Of a stretch of 25,216 bases of DNA, positions 16,205 to 22,423 are shown one piece after another. A program made the position numbers and the translations under genes. Source of the stretch: Bacteroidota bacterium (GTDB taxonomy: Bacteria; Bacteroidota; Bacteroidia; Chitinophagales; Chitinophagaceae). The stretch covers positions 1-25,216 of the forward strand of contig JAFAFV010000132.1 in NCBI GenBank assembly GCA_023423285.1. The letters are read 5' to 3'. Every line of letters starts with the position of its first letter. Within the stretch, counting starts at the first letter, position 1. The notes under the pieces were generated by a model. It was not told the DNA's origin. It saw nothing but the letters and a program-made list of their open reading frames with translations, and ran no database searches.

Positions 16205-17419
16205 ATGAACTCTGACTATTTTATACAGCTCGAACAACAATATGGCGCACACAACTATCATCCGCTGCCCGTAGTACTTACCAAAGGCCGCGGCGTACAT
16301 TTATGGGATGTGGAAGGAAAACAATATTATGATTTTATCAGTGGTTATTCTGCCGTTAACCAGGGGCATTGCCACCCTAAAATTGTGGAAGCTTTTGTGC
16401 AACAGGCACAGCAGCTAACGCTTACCAGTCGTGCATTCTATAACAACAGGCTTGGCGAATTTGAACAATACATAACCACGTTGTTTGGTTATGATAAGGT
16501 ATTGCCTATGAATACCGGCGTTGAAGCGGTTGAAACCGGCATTAAGCTGTGCCGAAAATGGGCTTATGAAGTAAAAGGCATTGCCGAAAATGAAGCGGTG
16601 ATTATTGTTTGCGATCATAACTTTCACGGTCGCACCTCTGCAGTCATTTCATTCAGCAGTGATACTAGTGCAAAGGAAAACTTCGGTCCATACATGGGCG
16701 GCTTCCTGAGCATTCCTTATAATAACATCAGCGCGTTGAAAGAAGCCCTGGCTCATAAAAATATTGCCGGATTTTTGGTAGAACCTGTGCAGGGTGAAGC
16801 GGGTGTGCTGGTTCCGGATGACGGTTACTTGGCTGAAGCTAAAAAACTTTGTAAAGAAAAAAACGTTCTGTTTATTGCTGATGAAATTCAAACCGGTTTG
16901 TGCCGTACGGGTAAAATGCTTTGCTGCGATCATGAACACGTAAGGCCCGATATTGTTTTATTAGGCAAAGCATTAAGTGGAGGCATGATGCCGGTGAGCG
17001 CTGTACTGACAGATGATGAAGTGATGCTGTGTATCAAGCCCGGGCAGCATGGGTCAACGTTTGGCGGTAACCCATTGGGGGCGGTTACAGCCATTGCATC
17101 TTTGCAGGTATTGCAGGATGAAAACATGGCTGAAAATGCTGCGCAATTAGGCGCATTCTTTCGCAGTGCAATTGATAACTTAAACAGCAGCCATATCAAA
17201 CTGGTTCGTGGTAAGGGTTTGCTCAACGCAATTGAAGTGCATAGTAATGACCCGCAAGCTGTATGGAACCTTTGCCTTGAAATGAAAGAGAGAGGTTTGC
17301 TGGCCAAGCCTACGCATGGAGATAAAATTCGTTTTGCACCACCGCTGTGTATTACAAAAGAACAATTAGCAGATTGTATCGGAATCATTAATCACTCATT
17401 ACACGTACTTGAAAAATAA
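16205..17419 (+). CDS. rocD: Ornithine--oxo-acid aminotransferase
   Basis: This 404-residue class-III PLP aminotransferase transfers the delta-amino group of ornithine to 2-oxoglutarate, giving glutamate semialdehyde for proline/arginine interconversion. The beginning (EQQYGAHNYHPLPVVLTKG) is typical of ornithine aminotransferases, as are YSAVNQGHCHPKI and MNTGVEAVETGIKL. The cofactor-binding aspartate is in FIADEIQTG (D226), and the Schiff-base lysine is K255 in LLGKALSGG. Acetylornithine aminotransferase is the main alternative but lacks this N-terminal pattern. The gene is monocistronic or co-transcribed with the overlapping membrane protein gene. Confidence 0.92.
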   Translation: MNSDYFIQLEQQYGAHNYHPLPVVLTKGRGVHLWDVEGKQYYDFISGYSAVNQGHCHPKIVEAFVQQAQQLTLTSRAFYNNRLGEFEQYITTLFGYDKVLPMNTGVEAVETGIKLCRKWAYEVKGIAENEAVIIVCDHNFHGRTSAVISFSSDTSAKENFGPYMGGFLSIPYNNISALKEALAHKNIAGFLVEPVQGEAGVLVPDDGYLAEAKKLCKEKNVLFIADEIQTGLCRTGKMLCCDHEHVRPDIVLLGKALSGGMMPVSAVLTDDEVMLCIKPGQHGSTFGGNPLGAVTAIASLQVLQDENMAENAAQLGAFFRSAIDNLNSSHIKLVRGKGLLNAIEVHSNDPQAVWNLCLEMKERGLLAKPTHGDKIRFAPPLCITKEQLADCIGIINHSLHVLEK

Positions 17420-18008
17420 ATTTTATAAAAACCTAGCGGTATTCTTAGTAGGCCTTATTGATGGCATTATTGTACCACTGGCCATTTACAGTTTCATAGC
17501 GCGAAGCGCAGACACCAAGGCATTTCCGCTGTTTATTACCGGCATCATCGGCCTGGTGTTATCCCTTATCATGGGCATTGGCGCTTATTATACCAGATAC
17601 GCTGAGACTAGGAAAAATGGCGACAGCAAGCTGTTAAAAATTTATGATACGCTGGGTATTAGCGAAATCATTCAAAAACAAATGGCCGAAGACACTATAC
17701 TGGAACAGCGGCAATGGGAAGCAGAGTGGAATGAAGGCAACAATGCTACTCAAAGTTTTGAGCCCGTAAGTTACGGGTTCATAATCTGGTGGGGCTACAT
17801 AACGGGATTGCTGATTGTTTTATTGAATGGTTATCTTATGTCAAACGATAATTTGGGGTTTCTTACCCTTCCTTTGGTTGTATTGGGCTTTGCTGGTTTT
17901 GTCAAAGCTAAAATGTCTTTACAAAATCCCCTTTTTGGCTTGTTTAAATCAATATTTACAGGGGCTGCCGCTGCCATTGCTACCTGGCTGATAACGGGCA
18001 TTTTTTAG
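17409..18008 (+). CDS. VIT1/CCC1-like membrane protein
   Basis: This 199-residue membrane protein has about five helices: 8-30, 37-60, 121-142, 150-167 and 178-198. A polar cytoplasmic insert (61-118) is rich in Glu (EDTILEQRQWEAEWNEG). The first helix motif GLIDGIIVPLA, the Glu-rich insert after helix 2 and the Gly/Ala-rich last helix resemble VIT1/CCC1 iron or manganese transporters, where such an insert binds metal. The assignment is by pattern and is moderate. Translation starts at TTG 17409, overlapping rocD by 11 bases, and no ATG is available before residue 55. The stop overlaps the convergent neighbour by 4 bases. Confidence 0.65.
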   Translation: MKNKFYKNLAVFLVGLIDGIIVPLAIYSFIARSADTKAFPLFITGIIGLVLSLIMGIGAYYTRYAETRKNGDSKLLKIYDTLGISEIIQKQMAEDTILEQRQWEAEWNEGNNATQSFEPVSYGFIIWWGYITGLLIVLLNGYLMSNDNLGFLTLPLVVLGFAGFVKAKMSLQNPLFGLFKSIFTGAAAAIATWLITGIF

Positions 18009-18421
18009 TCGGCATCAGTAACTTCATTTTCTTCAACTACAGATATTTTCATGTTGGGAAAAAAAGTGGTGATCAGCAACGTTAAAGCAGCAATCAAAAC
18101 CAAATAAATCCCTGTTTGTTTTACAGGGCATTCGCCTGCCTCGCAGCGGCTCATAATAATATAGTTTTTAATGGCCCATGCCAGGTTCAGCGCGGCAAAC
18201 ATTAGGTTAAACCGCTTTGCCCAGATTTTTTTGATGAAAGTGAACAGGATGATAACTGCGGCTAATATAAAATGGAGATAGGCAGGTATACCAAAACGCG
18301 TGCCTTCTGTATCTACACCTGAAATAATTAGATTGGCCGGGGCAATATAAACCCAGGGCATAAAACATGCTATCACTAAAACAATTGCTGAAGTTAGCGC
18401 GATCCATTGAGATCTGTTCAT
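18005..18421 (-). CDS. Hypothetical four-helix membrane protein
   Basis: The ATG at 18421 gives 138 residues beginning MNRSQWIALTSAIVL. The frame is open to 18496, but that stretch contains the terminator of the upstream gene and is unlikely to be translated. Four hydrophobic segments are visible at about residues 7-26, 46-66, 72-91 and 104-122. A short external loop with two Cys (RCEAGECPVKQTG, about 92-104) and an acidic C-terminal tail complete it. I do not recognise the family. It lies downstream of the outer-membrane barrel gene on the same strand but behind a terminator. Confidence 0.7.
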   Translation of the reverse strand: MNRSQWIALTSAIVLVIACFMPWVYIAPANLIISGVDTEGTRFGIPAYLHFILAAVIILFTFIKKIWAKRFNLMFAALNLAWAIKNYIIMSRCEAGECPVKQTGIYLVLIAALTLLITTFFPNMKISVVEENEVTDAD

Positions 18422-18456
18422 AACTGCAAAGTAAACACCTGTGGGCTGATAAAACA

Positions 18457-18484
18457 AAAAGCGCTCCGGTGAGGAAACGCTTTT
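18457..18484 (-). terminator. Intrinsic terminator after outer-membrane barrel gene
   Basis: AAAAGCG (18457-18463) pairs with CGCTTTT (18478-18484), and an inner TCC/GGA pairing (18465-18467 with 18473-18475) shortens the loop. On the minus strand the stem is followed by TGTTTTATC, a U-rich tail. It lies 28 nt after the stop of the barrel gene. Confidence 0.6.
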
Positions 18485-18511
18485 GCAAATTTTCAAAAGG
18501 ATAATAATTTG

Positions 18512-19150
18512 TTAGAAATAAATAATACCACTCACTCCAAAAGTACGTGTATTGTTTTTACGACTGTCGGCATTCTGTCCTGGGATAGTATTTACCAGCC
18601 CTATTCCATACTGCGTATGGATTCCAAATCTGTTGTTAAACTGTAAACCACCAGCTACATTCAGACCAGCATCTACCCTTCTTCTATCTGAATTGTCATC
18701 ACTTCCCCATTCTATATTTCTGTCATAATCAGCTACGCCTGCAGGGGTATCAAGCAATTTAGCTTTACCAGCCACGCCCACTCCTACAAATGGCCCTGCT
18801 CCTGCATATAATTTAGTAGATGCTCCTAAAGGAAAATTGACAGTAAACGTAACAGGTAATTCTAAGTAAACTGGATTTTCGGTGTAAGTACCAAATGAGT
18901 TATTCATTAATTTGCCACCTTTACCCTGAACATCAAGACCTGTTCTAACACTGAACATTTCAGTTATTCCGATGTCAGCTACTAAACCAGCATTAAAAGA
19001 AGAAATTGACTTTGAGGTGGTACCGCTTTCGTCAGTTGTTAACTTTGCAGAATTATAACCGCCTTTAATCCCAAAATTAGTTTGAGCGTGAACGGCTCCT
19101 GCCGTTACAAAAAGAGCTAAAGCCCCGATAATTACTTTTTTACGAATCAT
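18512..19150 (-). CDS. Outer-membrane beta-barrel protein (PorT/OmpA-barrel-like)
   Basis: This 212-residue protein has a clear signal peptide (residues 1-22, MIRKKVIIGALALFVTAGAV, cut after HA before QTNFG). Alternating amphipathic strands rich in Gly and aromatics follow: NFGIKGGYNSAKL, MFSVRTGLDVQGKGG, AGAGPFVGVGVAGKAK, FGIHTQYGIGLVN, and a terminal aromatic FGVSGIIYF as expected for BAM insertion. This is the pattern of the small outer-membrane beta-barrel domain family common in Bacteroidota. Function is unknown. It lies divergent from the ECF sigma factor gene across a 318-base gap, which suggests but does not prove a regulatory link. Confidence 0.85.
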   Translation of the reverse strand: MIRKKVIIGALALFVTAGAVHAQTNFGIKGGYNSAKLTTDESGTTSKSISSFNAGLVADIGITEMFSVRTGLDVQGKGGKLMNNSFGTYTENPVYLELPVTFTVNFPLGASTKLYAGAGPFVGVGVAGKAKLLDTPAGVADYDRNIEWGSDDNSDRRRVDAGLNVAGGLQFNNRFGIHTQYGIGLVNTIPGQNADSRKNNTRTFGVSGIIYF

Positions 19151-19468
19151 AATTAAAAATTTTAATGGTTAAAAAAAGATTTAATGGTTTATCTAAATTT
19201 TCAGCATATATGTAAATACCGTGCCAAAAAGTGGTAATAAAAGTTTTAAAATAATTTGGCTTTTTAGTTATCATTTGATACACAGCAGTTTAAATAGCAT
19301 GGCCGGATAGTAAAACCAACCATGCTACAGGCTCCGCCGACTTATTCAAGAATGCGCGCATATAAAACAACACTTTGGATAACTCTATTTTAATATCCTT
19401 ATGAACATCAATAAAATTTAATGCTTATTTTGTAAAAGGAACTGAATTTATCGTATTGCTATAATTTT
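19151..19468. other. Divergent intergenic region between barrel gene and ECF sigma gene
   Basis: This 318-base non-coding region is AT-rich. It holds a 10-bp direct repeat TTTAATGGTT at 19161-19170 and 19180-19189, directly upstream of the barrel gene start. An 8-bp inverted repeat TAGCATGG (19295-19302) / CCATGCTA (19320-19327) lies in the middle. No exact TAnnTTTG element was found on either strand, so neither gene shows a recognisable primary-sigma promoter. That would be compatible with alternative sigma control. No ORF of useful length is present. Confidence 0.6.
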
Positions 19469-20044
19469 TTGGCTAAGCTTTTTAAAATAGAGTCCACTGC
19501 CGATACGCCGGATGAAAGATTACTGGAAAATTTTAAAACAACCGGTGACCAGCAGGCGCTTGCAACTCTTTATCTCAGATACAGCGATTTGCTGTACGGT
19601 ACCTGCCTGAAATATCTTGAAAATGCTGATGAAGCCAAAGACGCGGTAATGAATATTTACCAGGAGTTGCTGCGCAAATTGCCGGGACAGGAAGTGGTCC
19701 ATTTTAAAAGCTGGGTTTACGTGGTGGCAAAGAATTATTGCCTGATGCAGTTACGTTCGGCCAAAAAGCAGATCACCGTTCCGTTAGAAAGCGCCCATAT
19801 GCAATCGGACGATTTTGAGCATCTTGATAGTGTACTTAATAAAGAAGAAACTTTTAAAAGGCTTGAAAAGTGTATGGAAATATTATCGGGCGATCAAAAA
19901 AGAACCATTCAGCTTTTTTATTATCAAAATAAATGCTATAACGAAATAGCCACAGAAACTGGTATGGAATGGAACAAAGTGAGAAGCCTGATACAAAATG
20001 CGCGCAGAAACCTTAAAATTTGTATGGAAAAGAATGGCGGCTGA
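19469..20044 (+). CDS. ECF-type RNA polymerase sigma factor
   Basis: This 191-residue sigma-70-family protein has region 2 at about residues 35-97 (LYLRYSDLLYGTCLKYLENA, then DEAKDAVMNIYQELL and FKSWVYVVAKNYCLMQLR). Region 4 is at about 130-183 (LEKCMEILSGDQKRTIQLFY, NEIATETGMEWNKVRSLIQN). It lacks regions 1 and 3, as in ECF factors. The start is TTG at 19469: a stop lies at 19433-19435 and the first in-frame ATG is only at residue 61, inside region 2. Its 3' end overlaps the ATG of the downstream membrane protein gene by 11 bases, the classic arrangement of a sigma factor with its anti-sigma partner. Confidence 0.88.
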   Translation: MAKLFKIESTADTPDERLLENFKTTGDQQALATLYLRYSDLLYGTCLKYLENADEAKDAVMNIYQELLRKLPGQEVVHFKSWVYVVAKNYCLMQLRSAKKQITVPLESAHMQSDDFEHLDSVLNKEETFKRLEKCMEILSGDQKRTIQLFYYQNKCYNEIATETGMEWNKVRSLIQNARRNLKICMEKNGG

Positions 20045-21374
20045 GCATATATATTACACCCTGCAGGATATTGAAAGATACCTGAACGGTAGCATGACGC
20101 CTCAGGAAATGCACGAGCTGGAAAAAGCAGCGCTAACAGATCCTTTACTGGCAGATGCTATTGACGGTTACAGTAATGCTAATAGGGCCGCCACTGCCCG
20201 TCACCTGAACGAAATTGCAGCGCTTTTAAACAAACAGGAAAAAGGCGAGGCCGTTGTAATCCCTATGGCAACCGTGAAATATAACTGGTGGCGATGGGCA
20301 GCGGCAGCAGGTATCATGGGTATTTTGGGTTTTAGCGCCTGGCTATTGATGCATTCAGGTGACCAGCAGGCAGAAACAATAGCCAAGGCTGATACCGAAA
20401 TCGCGCGCGCAGATACCGTGGACCGTGTGGCGGCAGATAATAACAATACGATTGTACCCGATACAAACGCGCATAAACCGATAGTTGATGTACCAGTCCT
20501 GGCAAATACACCTTCCCCACCTTTTACTGCAAAACCCAACCAACCAAATGCTGCAATGGTGCAAGGCGCGGCTGCTACGCAGGAAAAGGCTTCTGCTGCT
20601 GCTTCTATTACAGAACTTCACGCGCCACCAACCACATTGGGTGATGAACTGGTGGTGGGATTTAATAAGCAAAAACAATCTCCTATAACAGGTTCCACTA
20701 TAATGAGCAGTCCGGTTCAGGAACAAACCGAAAGAATACGTGTGGCAACAACTGCATCGGTCGCCAGGACTTCTGATGAAGCTAAACCTGCCTTCAGCGG
20801 AAAAATTACTGATAATACCGGAAATCCTCTGCGTGGCGTGTCGGTCATTTCAGGCAGCCTTGCTACCGTTACCAATGCTAATGGAAGTTTTCACTTAAAT
20901 GTTCCGGAACCTGTTGATAGCCTTAATATTCATATAATAGCAACGGGCTACGAAAATGAAAACGCTACACTGTTTGCCGGCAGAACTGCAGGTATCGCAT
21001 TGCAACCCGGGCAGGCTGGCCTGAATGAGGTAGTTGTGGTAGGATACGGTACAAAAAAGAAAAAAGCCGAACTAGGCAATTACAGCCAACTGAAAGTAGA
21101 AAAGCTGGAGCAAACCGAATATCCATTTCCTGACGGCGGCTGGGCACATTTCTATAAGGAACTCAGTGAGGAATTGGGTGTTAATGAAACGCACGCCAAC
21201 AAGTTACTGCACATTAGGTTTTATGTGGAAGATGGAGAACCAACCGATTTTACCGTTGTTAAAACACCCGATCTGGCTATTGCAGAGAAAGCCATTACTG
21301 CTATTAAAAAAGGACCAAAATGGAAAAATTATCGTAAAAGCAAAAAAGCAGAAATCAAAATCCGGATTGAATAA
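20034..21374 (+). CDS. Anti-sigma-like membrane protein with CarboxypepD-reg, SusC-like and TonB-C-like segments
   Basis: The ATG at 20034 gives 446 residues and overlaps the sigma gene by 11 bases. Residues 1-85 are cytoplasmic, with a helical segment (YTLQDIERYLNGSMTPQEMH) like the N-terminus of anti-sigma proteins but no zinc-finger Cys. One membrane helix lies at about 85-106. A low-complexity Ala/Thr/Pro/Asn linker runs to about 200. Residues 202-221 (LGDELVVGFNKQKQSPITGS) resemble the start of SusC-type receptors. A CarboxypepD-regulatory-like domain spans about 253-329 (FSGKITDNTGNPLRGVSV), directly followed by LNEVVVVGYGTKKK (330-343). Residues 365-446 look like a TonB C-terminal domain (FPDGGW, IRFYVEDGEPTDFTVVKTPD, KKGPKWKNY). 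An anti-sigma role is inferred from position and topology. Confidence 0.8.
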   Translation: MAAEHIYYTLQDIERYLNGSMTPQEMHELEKAALTDPLLADAIDGYSNANRAATARHLNEIAALLNKQEKGEAVVIPMATVKYNWWRWAAAAGIMGILGFSAWLLMHSGDQQAETIAKADTEIARADTVDRVAADNNNTIVPDTNAHKPIVDVPVLANTPSPPFTAKPNQPNAAMVQGAAATQEKASAAASITELHAPPTTLGDELVVGFNKQKQSPITGSTIMSSPVQEQTERIRVATTASVARTSDEAKPAFSGKITDNTGNPLRGVSVISGSLATVTNANGSFHLNVPEPVDSLNIHIIATGYENENATLFAGRTAGIALQPGQAGLNEVVVVGYGTKKKKAELGNYSQLKVEKLEQTEYPFPDGGWAHFYKELSEELGVNETHANKLLHIRFYVEDGEPTDFTVVKTPDLAIAEKAITAIKKGPKWKNYRKSKKAEIKIRIE

Positions 21375-21392
21375 TCAAAACTGTCTGCAATA

Positions 21393-21400
21393 TATCTTTG
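21393..21400 (+). promoter_or_regulatory. Orphan -7 promoter element (TATCTTTG)
   Basis: An exact TAnnTTTG match followed by TACGCCCC lies 19 nt after the anti-sigma stop and reads into gene-free DNA. The sequence context resembles common Bacteroidota promoters. A TTG at 21367-21369 is 23 nt upstream, slightly far for a -33 box. Confidence 0.45.
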
Positions 21401-21491
21401 TACGCCCCTGCCAATAAGTCATTTCATATTTTCTTCTTTTTGCTGATCATTTTTATTAAACCTTAGTGCAAAATTCTTTTTCGTTTTTTTC

Positions 21492-21516
21492 CTATCTAAA
21501 CTTTTGGTTTAGATAG
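21492..21516 (+). terminator. Perfect 10-bp hairpin, possible terminator
   Basis: CTATCTAAAC (21492-21501) pairs fully with GTTTAGATAG (21507-21516) around the loop TTTTG. AATTTTGTTT follows, which is only partly a U-run. It could end the sigma/anti-sigma transcript or a short RNA starting near 21406. Confidence 0.45.
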
Positions 21517-21625
21517 AATTTTGTTTGGAGTTTACGTCTTAACCAAATTATTACGATTTTCTTTAAAATTGTCAAAAAATAATTGCAAAGAATTCTTAAC
21601 ATAGTAATACATAAAATTATAATTA

Positions 21626-21666
21626 ATGTAATATACTTTAACCATTTGTCACAGAGTATATTACAT
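21626..21666. repeat. Perfect 12-bp inverted repeat
   Basis: ATGTAATATACT (21626-21637) and AGTATATTACAT (21655-21666) are exact reverse complements with a 17-nt spacer that contains TTTGTCAC. The spacing suggests a protein-binding operator or a stem-loop. It is not followed by a T-run. Confidence 0.5.
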
Positions 21667-21841
21667 ACATATAATAATTAAACTTATGCAAAAATTTCAA
21701 ACAATCTGTTACAGTAAATACTGATCATATTCTGATTAAACAGAAATTTGCTTAACCAATATAAAAAATTCATTACGAGGATTATATAATTTTTATATAA
21801 ACTAATTTAATTAGCGAATATAAAAGGTTGGATCTACTTCT

Positions 21842-21870
21842 CTATACTAACTAAATTAGTATAGCTTTTT
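21842..21870 (+). terminator. Terminator-like 9-bp hairpin upstream of LEA lipoprotein gene
   Basis: CTATACTAA (21842-21850) pairs perfectly with TTAGTATAG (21856-21864) around the loop CTAAA, followed by CTTTTT. It lies 89 nt before the next start codon. It could therefore end an upstream transcript or attenuate read-through into the lipoprotein gene. Confidence 0.45.
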
Positions 21871-21958
21871 CACTACTTTTAGAAAATAGCACTGTTTTAA
21901 CAAAGCCGATTTTACTCAGCCTGATATTACAATTATATTGCAGTAAATAAATTTTAGA

Positions 21959-22420
21959 ATGAAAATTGTAATGTTCATGGTATTTGTCATTTCCCTCCTA
22001 CCCTCTTGTATGAAGTATAAAGAGATCAGTTTTCAGGGAGTGGAAAATGTACGAGTCGGAAAAATTGGCATGAATGAAAGCACGATAGAAATGGAACTGA
22101 CTTTTAACAATCCCAACAATATAGGAGCTACTTTGAAGAGTGCACAGGGAAAGGCATGGATACAGGATATGCACGTTGGTAATTTCCTACTGAACAAAGA
22201 TGTTAGAATTCCGGCTAAAAGCAAATTCTCTGTACCGGTCAGGTTATCGGTGAATCTAAAAGAAGTGATTCAAAATTCGCTGACGTTTTTATTCAGCGAC
22301 TCGTTTAACATCCGGGTAGAAGGCAATGCAAGCTTGAGCAAAGGGTCTTTCCTTAGAAATGTTCCTCTGAAATACCAGGGAAAAAAATCTTCGCAGGACT
22401 TATTGAGAGCGTTACAATAA
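21959..22420 (+). CDS. LEA type 2 (WHy-like) family lipoprotein
   Basis: This 153-residue protein has a lipoprotein signal peptide ending in the lipobox LPSC (Cys17 would be lipidated). It is therefore probably anchored in a membrane and facing the periplasm or surface. The mature part resembles a LEA-14/WHy immunoglobulin-like domain: IEMELTFNNPNNIGATLKSA, then DVRIPAKSKFSVPVRLSVNL and a closing strand IRVEGNASLSKG. Such domains are linked to desiccation or stress tolerance in plants, but the bacterial role is not defined. The gene follows the hairpin-rich gap, and its stop is 3 nt from the convergent pyrE stop. Confidence 0.8.
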   Translation: MKIVMFMVFVISLLPSCMKYKEISFQGVENVRVGKIGMNESTIEMELTFNNPNNIGATLKSAQGKAWIQDMHVGNFLLNKDVRIPAKSKFSVPVRLSVNLKEVIQNSLTFLFSDSFNIRVEGNASLSKGSFLRNVPLKYQGKKSSQDLLRALQ

Positions 22421-22423
22421 TTG

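Larger units (their letters stand above)
21375..21958. other. Hairpin-rich AT-rich intergenic region without genes
   Basis: This 584-base stretch is strongly AT-rich, has stops in all frames and contains no ORF of useful length. It begins with an exact TATCTTTG promoter element at 21393 and contains three perfect inverted repeats (21492-21516, 21626-21666, 21842-21864). A weaker AT-only hairpin follows the second repeat. The next plus-strand start is 559 bases beyond the promoter element and no ATG occurs in the first 200 bases. It may encode a small RNA, a long structured leader for the lipoprotein gene, or be remnant DNA. Confidence 0.5.

Noticed and set aside
18422..18496. N-terminal extension of the four-helix membrane protein
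   Set aside because: The 25 extra codons contain the terminator hairpin of the upstream gene, and the ATG at 18421 starts just before the first membrane helix.
19998..20033. Earlier ATG for the anti-sigma-like protein
   Set aside because: It would overlap the sigma gene by 47 bases. The ATG at 20034 gives the usual short overlap and a typical N-terminus.
19545..20373. A 14-base repeat GGTGACCAGCAGGC in the sigma and anti-sigma genes
   Set aside because: It codes for GDQQA in two unrelated protein contexts and looks like chance codon similarity.
21375..21958. A degraded gene in the hairpin-rich gap
   Set aside because: Stops are dense in all frames and no stretch resembles a known protein, so a pseudogene call has no support.
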